DNA from: Roseicella frigidaeris
Lineage (GTDB): Bacteria > Pseudomonadota > Alphaproteobacteria > Acetobacterales > Acetobacteraceae
Assembly: GCF_003258945.1 (NCBI RefSeq)
Contig: NZ_QLIX01000006.1
Coordinates: forward strand, 1-64,000
Reading direction: 5' to 3'
DNA: 64,000 nucleotides
In this document: piece by piece, positions 51,999-62,055 of the stretch
Position numbering within the stretch: the stretch's first letter is position 1
How the letters are laid out: every line of letters begins with the position of its first letter
Made by a program: the position numbers and the translations under genes
The notes under the pieces: model-generated
Seen by the model: the letters and a program-made list of their open reading frames with translations, nothing else
The model's database searches: none
What the model was told of the DNA's origin: nothing

Positions 51999-52012
51999 CC
52001 CCTATATAGGGG
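51999..52012. promoter_or_regulatory. Perfect palindrome with symmetric -10 between zur and hisI
   Basis: CCCCTATATAGGGG is a 14-bp perfect palindrome whose centre TATATA can serve as a -10 element in both directions. Its right end is one base from the hisI ATG at 52014, so a transcript toward hisI would be nearly or fully leaderless. A convincing -35 is not visible on either side. Confidence 0.45.
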
Positions 52013-52013
52013 C

Positions 52014-52438
52014 ATGACAACCGCCGCCGCGAAACCCGCCACCGCCGATGCCGCCAGCCGCGCCCGGCTGCTCGAGGCCATCCGCTTCGATGCCCGCGGC
52101 CTCGTCCCCTGCATCGCCCAGCAGCACGATACCGGGGAGGTGCTGATGCTCGCCTGGATGACCCGCGAGGCGGTGGAGGAGACGCTGGCGACCGGCCGGG
52201 TCTGCTACTTCTCCCGCAGCCGCGGCGGGCTCTGGCGCAAGGGCGAGACCTCCGGCCAGCAGCAGCGTCTGGTCGATCTGCGGCTCGATTGCGATGGCGA
52301 CACGCTGCTCGCCCTGGTCGAGCAGACCGGCGTCGCCTGCCATACCGGCCGGCGCTCCTGCTTCTACCGGGCGCTGCGCGACGGGGCGCTGGCCGAGATC
52401 GCCGCGCCCGAGATCGCGCCGGAGGCGCTCTACGGCCG

Positions 52439-52442
<4 letters not shown>
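52014..52442 (+). CDS. hisI: Phosphoribosyl-AMP cyclohydrolase HisI
   Basis: 142 aa. It opens the adenine ring of PR-AMP in histidine synthesis and depends on zinc. Motifs are [15 protein letters not shown] near residue 44, [17 protein letters not shown] near 64, the Mg-binding DCDGDTLL near 90 and [12 protein letters not shown] near 108. The three cysteines expected to hold zinc are kept, so this is the zinc-dependent form. Its TGA overlaps the COG0523 GTPase start by 4 bases. Confidence 0.95.
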
Positions 52443-53572
<1,130 letters not shown>

Positions 53573-53619
53573 GCGCGGTGGCGTTTGCGCCCGGCGGCCG
53601 ACCTGCCTATCTCGGCCGC

Positions 53620-54219
53620 ATGAGCCCCTCCCCCCTCCGGCTGGAGACCCTCTCGGGCGCGGCGCTGCAGGCGGCGCTGCCCGCCCTGTCGCGGCTGCGC
53701 ATCGCGGTCTTCGCCGAATATCCCTATCTCTACGATGGCGACCCGGCGCATGAGGCGCGCTACATCGCCGCCTATGCCGCCGACCCCGCGGCCGCGGTGG
53801 TGGTCGCCTTCGACGGCGAGGCGCCGGTCGGCATGGCCACCTGCCAGCCCATGACCGCGTCGCACGAGGCGGTCCCGGCCGCCTTCCGGGCCCGCGGGCT
53901 CGACCCGGCGCGCTACTGCTATTTCGGCGAGAGCGTGCTGCTGCCGGCCTATCGCGGCCGCGGCGCCGGGGTCGGCTTCTTCGCGGCGCGGGAGGCGCAT
54001 GCCCGCGCCCTCGGCCTGCCGGCGGCGGCCTTCTGCGCCGTGGTGCGCAACCCGAACGATCCGCGCCGGCCGGAAGGCTATGCGCCGCTCGACGGGTTCT
54101 GGCGGCATCGCGGCTATGTCCACCGGCCCGACCTGTCCTGCCTGCTCTCCTGGAAGGAGCATGGCGACGACCGGGAGACGCCGCACACCCTCGCCTTCTG
54201 GCTGAAGGAGCCGCTGTGA
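53620..54219 (+). CDS. GNAT family N-acetyltransferase
   Basis: 199 aa. RLRIAVFAEYPYLYDGDPAHEARY near residue 23 and the acetyl-CoA-binding stretch YFGESVLLPAYRGRGAGVGFFAAREAHA near 106-133 (R-G-R-G-A-G signature) define the fold. CAVVRNPNDPRRPEGY follows. Target unknown. Its stop overlaps the nitrilase start (GTGA), and homologues of these two are often adjacent in Alphaproteobacteria by my recollection. Confidence 0.88.
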   Translation: MSPSPLRLETLSGAALQAALPALSRLRIAVFAEYPYLYDGDPAHEARYIAAYAADPAAAVVVAFDGEAPVGMATCQPMTASHEAVPAAFRARGLDPARYCYFGESVLLPAYRGRGAGVGFFAAREAHARALGLPAAAFCAVVRNPNDPRRPEGYAPLDGFWRHRGYVHRPDLSCLLSWKEHGDDRETPHTLAFWLKEPL

Positions 54220-55097
54220 CCGCGCTCCGTCTCGGCGCCCTGGCCTGGCCGGTGGGACGGCCGGCGGATATCGGCGACTTCGCCGCCCGGCTGGACCACT
54301 GGCTCGGGCAGGCGGCCGGCCGGATCGACCTCGCCCTGCTGCCGGAATATGCCTGCGTCGAGCTCGGCGCGGCGCTCGCCGGCCGGGTGGTGGCCGACGA
54401 GGCGGCCGAGCTGCGGGCCATGGTCGGTGCGGCGCCCGCGATCCTGGAGGCGATGCGGGCGGCGGCGCGGCGGCACGGGATCTGGCTGCAACCCGGCACC
54501 CTGCCCATGGCGCTGGACGGCCGGGTGGTGAACCGGGCGCCGCTGATCACGCCGGAGGGCCGCATCGCCTTCCAGGACAAGCGCCTGATGACCCGCTTCG
54601 AGGCGGAGCGCTGGGGCGTCTCGCCCGGCCGCGCGCCGGGGGTCTTCGAGACGCCCTGGGGGAGGATCGGCCTCTCGGTCTGCTACGATTCCGAGTTCCC
54701 CTCCCACGTCCGCGCCCAGGTGGAGGCCGGCGCCTGGCTGCTGCTGGTGCCGACCTGCACCGACACGCGGCACGGCTTCAACCGGGTGCGCTTCGCCGCC
54801 CAGGCGCGGGCGCTGGAGAACCAGTGCTTCGTCGCGGTGGCGCCGACCGTCGGCACCGCCCCCTGGTCGGCGGCGCTCGACGAGAATCGCGGCCAGGCGG
54901 CCATCTTCGGCCCGGTCGATCGCGGCTTCCCGGAGGATGGCGTCATCGCCGAGGCGGCCATGGACGCGCCGGGCTGGGCCATCGCCAGCCTCGACCCCGC
55001 CCGGATCGAGGCGGTGCGCCGCGAGGGCGCGGTCCTCAACCACCGGGACTGGCCGCGGACACCCTTCGCCGCCGCGGCGCCGGCGGCGTTCGCGTGA
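54216..55097 (+). CDS. Carbon-nitrogen hydrolase (nitrilase superfamily)
   Basis: 293 aa. The Glu-Lys-Cys triad is visible: Glu in LLPEYACVE near residue 45, Lys in FQDKRLMTRFE near 124, and Cys156 in SVCYDSEFPSHV. The family hydrolyses amides or carbamoyl compounds; the substrate is unknown. GTG start at 54216, coupled to the acetyltransferase. It is followed by lpxB after 58 bases. Confidence 0.92.
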   Translation: MTALRLGALAWPVGRPADIGDFAARLDHWLGQAAGRIDLALLPEYACVELGAALAGRVVADEAAELRAMVGAAPAILEAMRAAARRHGIWLQPGTLPMALDGRVVNRAPLITPEGRIAFQDKRLMTRFEAERWGVSPGRAPGVFETPWGRIGLSVCYDSEFPSHVRAQVEAGAWLLLVPTCTDTRHGFNRVRFAAQARALENQCFVAVAPTVGTAPWSAALDENRGQAAIFGPVDRGFPEDGVIAEAAMDAPGWAIASLDPARIEAVRREGAVLNHRDWPRTPFAAAAPAAFA

Positions 55098-55155
55098 GCC
55101 CCAGCCCCCGTCCCAGCCCCGGCCTTGGCGGCCCGGCCGCGACGCCGGCCCGCGC

Positions 55156-56328
55156 GTGACGCTGGTCTACCTCCTCGCCGGCGAGGCCAGCGGCGACCTG
55201 CTCGGCGGCCGGCTGATGGCCGCGCTGCGGCGCCGCCGACCCGACATCGCCTTCGCCGGCGTGGGCGGCGAGCGCATGGCCGAGCAGGGGTTGCAGAGCC
55301 TCTTCCCGATGCGGGAGCTGTCGTTGATGGGGCTGCTGGAGGTGGTGCCGCGGCTGCGCGGCATCGCCCGTCGCCTCGACGAGACCGAGGCCGACATCCT
55401 GGCCCGCCGTCCGGCCGTGCTGGTGACGATCGACGCGCCGAGCTTCACCCTGCGCGTCGCGGCGCGGGTGCGGCCGCGCGGCATCCCGGTGGTGCACTAC
55501 GTCGCCCCGCAGGTCTGGGCCTGGCGGCCGGGGCGGGTGCGCAAGATCGCCAGCCGGGTCGACCGCATCCTGGCGCTGCTGCCCTTCGAGGCGCCCTTCT
55601 TCGAGGCGGCGGGCATCCCGGTGAGCTTCGTCGGCCATCCGGTGCTGGAAAGCGGCGCCGAGACCGGCGATGCGACCCGTTTCCGCGCGGCGCATGGCCT
55701 CGGGCCGGAGGACCGCCCGGTGCTGGTCATGCCCGGCAGCCGGCGCGGCGAGGTCCGGCGGCTGCTCGGCCTCTTCGGCGAGGCGTTGCAGCGGACGGCG
55801 GCCGCGGTGCCGGGGCTGCGGCCGGTGCTGCCGCTCGCCGGCCCTGTCGAGGCGGCGGTGCGCGAGGGCACCGCCGCCTGGCCGATCCGGCCCATCCTGG
55901 TCCGCAGCCCGGCGGAGAAGCACGACGCCTATGCGGCGGTGGCCGGATCGGGCGGCGCCGGGCTGATCAAATCCGGCACCTCCAGCCTGGAGATGGCGGT
56001 GGCCGGGGTGCCGCATGTGGTGGCCTACCGGGTCAACCCGGTGACGGCGGCGATCGTCCGGCGGCTGATCCAGGTGCCGCATGCCTCGCTGGTGAACCTG
56101 CTGGCCGAGCGCGAGGTGGTGCCGGAGCGCCTGCAGGAGGCCTGCACCCCCTCGGCCCTCGCCGGCCTGCTGAACGGCCTGTTGCAGCAGCCCGCCCGGG
56201 CCGCGGCGCAGCGCGCCGGCTTCGCCGAGGTGCTGGCGCGGCTGCGGCCGCCCGAGGGCCTGCCGAGCGAGGCCGCCGCCGCCGCGGTGCTGGCGCAGAT
56301 CGACCGGGAGGGCGGCGCGGCCCGCTGA
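55156..56328 (+). CDS. lpxB: Lipid-A-disaccharide synthase
   Basis: 390 aa GT19 glycosyltransferase that joins UDP-2,3-diacylglucosamine to lipid X in lipid A synthesis at the inner membrane. AGEASGDLLGGRLMAAL near residue 8, MGLLEVVPRL near 56, YVAPQVWAWRPGRV near 115, VMPGSRRGEVRRL near 193 and the UDP-site SGTSSLEMAVAGVPHVVAYRV near 275 are all present. The start is GTG at 55156. The usual lpxD-fabZ-lpxA neighbours are absent; here it follows GNAT and nitrilase genes. Confidence 0.96.
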   Translation: MTLVYLLAGEASGDLLGGRLMAALRRRRPDIAFAGVGGERMAEQGLQSLFPMRELSLMGLLEVVPRLRGIARRLDETEADILARRPAVLVTIDAPSFTLRVAARVRPRGIPVVHYVAPQVWAWRPGRVRKIASRVDRILALLPFEAPFFEAAGIPVSFVGHPVLESGAETGDATRFRAAHGLGPEDRPVLVMPGSRRGEVRRLLGLFGEALQRTAAAVPGLRPVLPLAGPVEAAVREGTAAWPIRPILVRSPAEKHDAYAAVAGSGGAGLIKSGTSSLEMAVAGVPHVVAYRVNPVTAAIVRRLIQVPHASLVNLLAEREVVPERLQEACTPSALAGLLNGLLQQPARAAAQRAGFAEVLARLRPPEGLPSEAAAAAVLAQIDREGGAAR

Positions 56329-56358
56329 CGACCAGGGCGGCTGACCTGATGCGGAATG

Positions 56359-56465
56359 CCAGGGCGCTTCCCGTGAACGCCGGGTCATGGGAAGCGCCTT
56401 AGGCTATTGTTTTCAGAGCATCTTCACCTGTCCGGATGAGGTCATCCGGACAGGATCTGCTCTAG
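56359..56465 (-). repeat. Family A double-hairpin element, copy A4 (inverted)
   Basis: Read on the minus strand it starts CTAGAGCAGATCC. Hairpin 1 has a third stem sequence, again perfectly paired: CCTGTCCGGATG with CATCCGGACAGG. Outer stem AGAGCA/TGCTCT and CTGAAAACAA are kept. Hairpin 2 pairs AGGCGCTTCCCATGA with a near-perfect partner. Its CTAG supplies the stop codon of the Gfo/Idh gene; the other end lies 30 bases past lpxB. Confidence 0.88.
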
Positions 56466-57436
56466 GACAGGCGCGGCGCGCGGCGGCGCCGGGCGGGTTG
56501 CGGCTGGTCACCGGCCACCGCCTGCTCGATCCGCAGCGCGGCGTCGAGCGCCCGCAGCCCGACCTCGCCGCTCGCCTCCACCGGCGCGCCCTGCTCGATG
56601 CTGGCCGTGAAGGCCGTCTGCTCCGCCTCCAGGCTGTCATGCTCCGTCCAGGTGGCGCGGTCGATGCCCCAGCCGGGCATGGTGGCGACCGGCTCGGCGC
56701 CGCCGGGATGCAGGCGTTCCAGGCTGCGGGCGAGGAAATCCACCCGCGTCTCGCCCTCGGGGCCGAGTAGCCGCAGCCGCCGCTCCAGCCCGACGCTGAT
56801 CCGGCTCGCGGTGATGGTCGCGGCGGCGCCGCTGGCGAAGCGGAGCTGGGCGACGACGAAATCCGGATGGTCGGACATCACCCGCCGCCCGACCGCCGCC
56901 ACCTCGACGAGCGGCGAGGCGGCGAGGCTCAGGATCAGGTCGATGTCGTGGATCATCAGGTCCAGCACCACCGACACGTCGAGGCTGCGCGGGCGGAAGG
57001 GGGCGACGCGGATGGCCTCGAGGGCCAGCGCCCCCTCGGCGGCGCCGCTCTCGCGCAGGGTGCGGATGGCGGCCGAGTAGCGCTCGATATGCCCGACCTG
57101 CAGCACCAGCCCGCGATCGCGGGCGCCGCGGATGATGGCCTCGGCCTGGGCGGTGGTCGCCGCGATCGGCTTCTCGACCAGAAGATGCCGGCCGGCGGCG
57201 ATCGCCTGCAAGGCATAGGCATGGTGGAAGGCGGTGGGGACGGTGATGATGACCGCGTCGCTGCCGTCGATCAGCCCGGCGGCGTCGCGGGCCTGGGAGC
57301 CGCATTCGGCCGCGACGGCCCGGGCCCGGGCCGGATCGGCGTCGTGCACGCCCGAGAGGACGCCGCGCGCCGCCAGCTTGAGGGCGTGGAAGCGCCCGAA
57401 ATGCCCGGTGCCGATGACGCCGATCCTGAGAGCCAT
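56462..57436 (-). CDS. Gfo/Idh/MocA family oxidoreductase
   Basis: 324 aa. N-terminal Rossmann domain IGVIGTGHFGRFHALKLA near residue 4. The catalytic EKPIA motif (HLLVEKPIAAT) is near 92 with VGHIERYS near 122 and HDIDLIL near 168. It oxidises a sugar or sugar nucleotide; the substrate is unknown. It converges on lpxB; one Gfo/Idh branch (GnnA) makes 3-amino-GlcNAc for lipid A, but there is no adjacent aminotransferase (GnnB). Its stop codon is part of repeat A4. Confidence 0.9.
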   Translation of the reverse strand: MALRIGVIGTGHFGRFHALKLAARGVLSGVHDADPARARAVAAECGSQARDAAGLIDGSDAVIITVPTAFHHAYALQAIAAGRHLLVEKPIAATTAQAEAIIRGARDRGLVLQVGHIERYSAAIRTLRESGAAEGALALEAIRVAPFRPRSLDVSVVLDLMIHDIDLILSLAASPLVEVAAVGRRVMSDHPDFVVAQLRFASGAAATITASRISVGLERRLRLLGPEGETRVDFLARSLERLHPGGAEPVATMPGWGIDRATWTEHDSLEAEQTAFTASIEQGAPVEASGEVGLRALDAALRIEQAVAGDQPQPARRRRAPRLS

Positions 57437-57522
57437 GCCGCCCGTCCGATCCCCTGGGAGGCGCCGGGCGCCGCTCCCAGCGCCTGCGGGACCAGCCGGC
57501 CGCGGCCCGGAGATCCGGTGCC

Positions 57523-57561
57523 GGACCGCCTGCGGTGCCAAGCGGACGGCACCTGCGGTCC
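57523..57561. repeat. Imperfect hairpin upstream of the Gfo/Idh gene
   Basis: GGACCGC and GGTGCC on the left pair with GGCACC and GCGGTCC on the right, with small bulges. It lies about 90 bases before the minus-strand start at 57436. It could be a leader structure or a remnant repeat; nothing else in 57437-57608 is interpretable. Confidence 0.45.
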
Positions 57562-57608
57562 GCCGCGGGGACGGAACGCCCGCCCCTGCCGGCGCCCTCT
57601 AGCGGATG

Positions 57609-57639
57609 GCGGCCGGGGGCTCAAATCCCGCCCGGCCGC
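57609..57639 (-). terminator. Hairpin after the GlsB/YeaQ gene
   Basis: GCGGCCGGG pairs perfectly with CCCGGCCGC over a 13-nt loop. It lies about 70 bases past the minus-strand stop at 57707 and lacks a T-tract. A short direct repeat of GACATGGGG is just to its right. Terminator role inferred from position. Confidence 0.45.
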
Positions 57640-57706
57640 AGGGGGTGACATGGGGCCGACATGGGGGCGGCGGCGCCCCCGTGTCTTCCTGCTCCTCGCC
57701 CCGGCC

Positions 57707-57958
57707 TCAGGCCGAGCGCCGCGCCACCATGCCCCAGACCGCGAGCACGATGACCGCGCCGACGATCGCGCCGATGAAGCCGGCCCCCTCGCCGGCACGG
57801 TACCAGCCGACCGCCTGGCCGAGATAGGTGGCCACCACGGCGCCGACGATGCCGAGCAGCGTCGTGATGATGAAGCCGCCCGGGTCGCGCCCCGGATGCA
57901 GGAATTTGGCGACCAGCCCGGCGAGGAAGCCGATGATGATGGTCCCGATGATGCCCAT
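57707..57958 (-). CDS. GlsB/YeaQ/YmgE family stress-response membrane protein
   Basis: 83 aa, three hydrophobic segments (IIGTIIIGFLAGLVAKFL, GFIITTLLGIVGAVVATYLG, GAIVGAVIVLAVWGMV). The LHPGRDPGGFI loop after segment 1 is characteristic of the transglycosylase-associated/YeaQ family. Inner-membrane, often induced under stress; biochemical role unknown. Divergent from secDF. Confidence 0.92.
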   Translation of the reverse strand: MGIIGTIIIGFLAGLVAKFLHPGRDPGGFIITTLLGIVGAVVATYLGQAVGWYRAGEGAGFIGAIVGAVIVLAVWGMVARRSA

Positions 57959-58155
57959 GGTGATCCCTCCAGTGCCGCCCGGTTAAGCCCCGGCGGCGAC
58001 GTTGGTTGCATCGCGGAATGGCCCGCCGGCGGCGCCCCGGCCCGGGCCCGGCGCCGAGGCTTGCATCCCTCGGCCCCCGTCGTCACATTCCCGGCCGAAT
58101 TTCCAGGGGGGCCGTGCCCCCGAAGGACGAGCCAGCCCATGAGCCCGACCGCGCC

Positions 58156-60735
58156 ATGATGTATTTCGCGCGCTGGAAGACCCTCTCCATCCTGGCGGTC
58201 TGCCTGCTCGGGGCGCTGCTCTGCATCCCCAATTTCGTCCCGAAATCCGAGCTGCCCACCTGGGCGCGGCAATTCTCCCTCGGCCTCGACCTGCGCGGCG
58301 GCTCCTATCTGCTGCTGGAGGTGGATCTCGACGCCGTGGTGCGCGAGCGGCTGGAGGGGCTGGCCGATGGCGCCCGGACCCGGCTGCGGCAGCAGAATAT
58401 CGGCTATTCCAACCTCGCCGCCGAGCCGGCGCAGCGGCGCCTCTCGCTCCGCGTCCGTGACACGGCCCAGGCGGCGGCCGCTGCCGGGCTGCTGCGCGAG
58501 CTGGCCAACCAGATCCCGACCGGGCTCGGCACCAGCACGCCGGACATCGAGGTCGCCAGCACGCCGGATGGCACCCTCACCGCCACACTCACCGAGGCCG
58601 GGCTGCGCGCCAAGGCCACCGGCGCGGTGGAGCAGTCGATCGAGATCGTCCGCCGGCGCATCGACGAGACCGGCGTCGCCGAGGCGCTGATCGCCCGCCA
58701 GGGGCAGAACCGCATCCTGGTGCAGCTGCCCGGCGTCGAGGACCCGAACCGCATCAAGGACCTGCTGGGCAAGACCGCCCGCATGACCTTCCATCTGCTG
58801 GACGAGAGCGCCAACCCGGCCGCGGCGACGCCGCCCCCCGGGGTGATGTTCCTCACCGGCGAGAACCGCGCCGGCCAGACCGAGCGCCATGCCGTCCGCC
58901 GGCGGGTGGAGGTGGACGGCGCCAACCTCACCGATGCCCGCGCCGGCCAGGATGGCCGCAACGGCGAATGGGTGGTGAACTTCACCTTCGATTCCATCGG
59001 CACCCGCCGCTTCGCCGAGGTCACGCGCGCCAATGTCGGGCGGCCCTTCGCCATCGTGCTCGACGACAAGGTGATCACCGCGCCCGTGATCCGTGAGCCG
59101 ATCACCGGTGGCCGTGGCCAGATCAGCGGCAATTTCAACGCCAAGTCGGCCGCCGACCTGGCCGTGCTGCTGCGCGCCGGCGCGCTGCCGGCGCCGCTCA
59201 CCGTGGTCGAGGAGCGGACGGTCGGGCCCGAGCTGGGGGCGGATGCGATCCGGGCCGGCATCATGGCGCTCGGCGCCGGCGCCCTCTTCGTCTTCCTCTA
59301 TATGGGCTTCGCCTACGGCCTGTTCGGCTGGCTCGCCGACATCGCGCTGCTGGTCAACATCATGCTGATGCTGGCGGCGCTCTCGGTGCTGGAGGCGACG
59401 CTGACCCTGCCCGGCATCGCCGGCATCGTGCTCACCCTCGGCACCGCGCTCGATGCCAACATCCTGATCAACGAGCGCATCCGCGAGGAGGTGAAGAACG
59501 GCCGCACGCCCATCTCGGCGCTCGAGGCCGGCTTCACCAAGGCCTCCGGCACGATCATGGATTCGAACCTGACGAACCTGATCGCCATGGCCTGCCTCTA
59601 CATCTTCGGCAGCGGCACGGTGAAGGGCTTCGCCGTGACGGTGGCGATCGGCACCATCGTGCAGATGTGGACCGCGACCACGCTGGTCCGCCTCATGGTC
59701 TCCTGGTGGTACCGCGCCCGGCGGCCGAAGGAGCTGCCGGTGCTCGAGGGCGGGCGCGGCCTGCTCGACCGGCTCTCGCGCCCGCTCTTCCGGCTGGTGC
59801 CGGACGTGACGACCATCCCCTTCATGCGCGGCGCCCGCGCCGGCCTCATGGTCTCGGCGGTGCTCTCCACCCTGTCGCTCATCGGCGCCTTCTATCCCGG
59901 GCTGCAGAAGGGCGTCGACTTCAAGGGCGGCATCACCATGGAGGTCCGCACGCCGGAGGCGGCGAACCTCGCGGCGTTGCGCTCGGCGGTCGCCGCCCTC
60001 GACCTCGGCGATGTCGGCTTGCAGCAATTCGGCGACGACAGCACGGTGCTGGTCCGCCTGCCGGTGCAGGGCGACGAGGCCGGCACCCAGACGGCCGTGA
60101 ATGCCGTGCGCGGCGCGGTCGAGCGGGTGGCGCCGGGGACGCGCATCCTGCGCGTCGAGGCGGTGGGCAACCGGGTCTCGGACGAGCTCTTCCGCGGCGG
60201 CATGATCGCCCTCGGCCTCAGCCTCGTGGCGATGCTCTTCTATATCTGGTTCCGCTTCGAGTGGCAGTTCGCCATCGCGGCCATCGCCACCCTCATCCTC
60301 GACACCACCAAGACCGTCGGCTTCATGGTGCTGTTCGGCGTCGAGTTCAACCTGACCACCGTCGCCGCCATCCTCACCGTCATCGGCTTCTCGGCCAACG
60401 ACAAGGTGGTGGTGTTCGACCGGATGCGGGAGAACCTGCGCAAATACAAGCAGATGCCGCTGCGCCAGCTGGTCGACCAGTCGATCAACGAGACGCTGAA
60501 CCGCTCCCTCGGCACCTCCATGACGCTGCTGCTCTCGGCGGTGCCGCTGGCGCTCTTCGGCGGCGACACGCTGGCGGGCTTCGCCTGGGTGATGCTGTTC
60601 GGCATCGTGGTGAGCGCCTCCTCCTCGGTCTTCATCGCGGCGCCGATCGTGCTGTTCACGGGGCGGAACCGCCTGCGCCGGGGCGAGGCAAGCCCGCCCA
60701 AGCCGGCCAAGGCCGGGGCGCCGGTCGGCATTTGA
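58156..60735 (+). CDS. secDF: Protein translocase SecDF, fused
   Basis: 859 aa single chain combining SecD and SecF. They use the proton gradient to pull exported proteins across the inner membrane. SecD part: SLGLDLRGGSYLLLEVD near residue 41, the P1 domain, DANILINERIREE near 435. SecF part begins near residue 550: VDFKGGITMEV near 590, SVNDK-like GFSANDKVVVFDRMRENLRKY near 750 and SLGTSMTLLLSAVPLALFGG. Twelve membrane segments are expected. ATG 58156 has a weak ribosome-binding site; an in-frame GTG at 58114 has AGGGGGG just upstream and is a serious alternative. yajC is not visible upstream. Confidence 0.94.
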   Translation: MMYFARWKTLSILAVCLLGALLCIPNFVPKSELPTWARQFSLGLDLRGGSYLLLEVDLDAVVRERLEGLADGARTRLRQQNIGYSNLAAEPAQRRLSLRVRDTAQAAAAAGLLRELANQIPTGLGTSTPDIEVASTPDGTLTATLTEAGLRAKATGAVEQSIEIVRRRIDETGVAEALIARQGQNRILVQLPGVEDPNRIKDLLGKTARMTFHLLDESANPAAATPPPGVMFLTGENRAGQTERHAVRRRVEVDGANLTDARAGQDGRNGEWVVNFTFDSIGTRRFAEVTRANVGRPFAIVLDDKVITAPVIREPITGGRGQISGNFNAKSAADLAVLLRAGALPAPLTVVEERTVGPELGADAIRAGIMALGAGALFVFLYMGFAYGLFGWLADIALLVNIMLMLAALSVLEATLTLPGIAGIVLTLGTALDANILINERIREEVKNGRTPISALEAGFTKASGTIMDSNLTNLIAMACLYIFGSGTVKGFAVTVAIGTIVQMWTATTLVRLMVSWWYRARRPKELPVLEGGRGLLDRLSRPLFRLVPDVTTIPFMRGARAGLMVSAVLSTLSLIGAFYPGLQKGVDFKGGITMEVRTPEAANLAALRSAVAALDLGDVGLQQFGDDSTVLVRLPVQGDEAGTQTAVNAVRGAVERVAPGTRILRVEAVGNRVSDELFRGGMIALGLSLVAMLFYIWFRFEWQFAIAAIATLILDTTKTVGFMVLFGVEFNLTTVAAILTVIGFSANDKVVVFDRMRENLRKYKQMPLRQLVDQSINETLNRSLGTSMTLLLSAVPLALFGGDTLAGFAWVMLFGIVVSASSSVFIAAPIVLFTGRNRLRRGEASPPKPAKAGAPVGI

Positions 60736-60879
60736 GACGGCGCATCCGGAACGACAGCCACGCCCTGGGACACTCTGCACACCGAAAGAGCCCTCTCAAA
60801 ATTGTCTCATCCTCGCTGAAATCTACCGTGGCCCGGGGAGCGATTCGCGGTATATTCCCGCATTAGTGTTATCGGAAGC

Positions 60880-62055
60880 GTGGCCGTGCACTCTTCAGGC
60901 GTATCTCCTGGCAGCACGCGTGGAGAGCAGGTCCTCGTCCTTGCCCGCGATCCCATCCAGATCGCGGCGGCCACCGCCGCCACGGCGCGCCTTGGCTGGC
61001 TGACCCGCTTCGTCCGCAGCGGTGACGAAGCGCTGGCCCGCCTGGCCGGTCCCGGCCCCGCCCCTGGTCATCTCGTCTGCGATCCCGTGGCCGCCGGCGC
61101 CGCCTGGCCCGGCCTGCTGGCGACCCTCGCAGATCCGGCCACCCGCACCGCCCTGATCCTGCTCGCCCCCGCCCCCGGTGCCGCGCATTGGGCGCCGCCC
61201 GTGCCCGGGGAGGCCGATGCGCTGGCCCGCGCCCTGGCCGCTCCCGGACCTGCACCCGGCCCCGCGGCCGGCGGCCCGCCGCAGGACGGCCATTCCGCCG
61301 GGGCGCTGCGCGAGAGCCTGGCGCGGGGCGAGATCAGCGTGCACTACCAACCGGTCGTGCGGCTGTCGGATCGCCGGCCGGTGATGGTCGAGGCGCTGGC
61401 GCGCTGGCACCGGCCGGAGGCGGCGGTGCCGCCCGATGCCTTCGTGCCGCTGGCCGAGCGGCATGGGATGGGGCGCAGCCTGTCGCTCAGCGTCGCCCGC
61501 ACCGCGGCGCTCGAGATCGGCCACCTCTGGCCGCGGCTGCGGCTCGGCGTGTCGATCAACCTGCCCTTGGCGCAGCTCCTGCAGGGCGACCTGCAAACCT
61601 GGCTGCGGCAGGCGCTGGGCCGGCACGGGCTCGGGCCGCGGCAGCTGGCGCTGGAGCTGACCGAGACCACGCCGGTGCACGACCTGGCCCGGCTGCACCG
61701 CGTGCTGCTGGGGCTGCGCCAGGCCGGCTATCGCGTGCTGCTCGACGACGTCACCCCGGGCGATGGGCGGGAGGCGCTGCTTCACCTGCCCTTCGCCGGG
61801 CTGAAGCTCGACCGGTCGCTGGTGCAGCGCCTGCCGGTCGAGGCGCATGGCCGCCAGGAGGTCCGGCGGCTGGTGCGGCTGGCGCGGGCGCAGGGGCAGA
61901 CGGTGGTTGCCGAGGGCATCTCCGACCGCCGCATATGGATGGCGGTCTGCGATCTCGGCGTCGATTTCGGCCAGGGCTACGCGGTCGGGCGGCCCTTGCC
62001 GGCGCCGGCGCTGTTCGGCTGGTGGGCACGCTGGCGGCGCAGCCGCCTGGCCTAG
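60880..62055 (+). CDS. EAL-domain protein with degenerate loop 6 and receiver-like N-terminus
   Basis: 391 aa. Residues 1-125 resemble a worn receiver domain (QVLVLARDPIQIAAATAATARLG). The EAL domain spans about 145-380: VEALARWHRP near 170, SINLPLAQ near 228, LELTETTP near 260, then LLDDVTPGD near 288 where active enzymes have DDFGTGxS, LKLDRSLV near 309 and VAEGISD near 345. Most metal ligands are kept but loop 6 is altered, so activity is doubtful and a c-di-GMP-binding or regulatory role is possible. GTG at 60880 or 60886. The stop codon belongs to repeat A5. Confidence 0.85.
   Translation: MAVHSSGVSPGSTRGEQVLVLARDPIQIAAATAATARLGWLTRFVRSGDEALARLAGPGPAPGHLVCDPVAAGAAWPGLLATLADPATRTALILLAPAPGAAHWAPPVPGEADALARALAAPGPAPGPAAGGPPQDGHSAGALRESLARGEISVHYQPVVRLSDRRPVMVEALARWHRPEAAVPPDAFVPLAERHGMGRSLSLSVARTAALEIGHLWPRLRLGVSINLPLAQLLQGDLQTWLRQALGRHGLGPRQLALELTETTPVHDLARLHRVLLGLRQAGYRVLLDDVTPGDGREALLHLPFAGLKLDRSLVQRLPVEAHGRQEVRRLVRLARAQGQTVVAEGISDRRIWMAVCDLGVDFGQGYAVGRPLPAPALFGWWARWRRSRLA

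Noticed and set aside
57271-60780. An 1169-codon minus-strand open frame opposite secDF
   Set aside because: It covers the Gfo/Idh start, the YeaQ gene and all of secDF; the translation is His/Asp/Arg-rich shadow sequence with no domain, whereas secDF has full family motifs.
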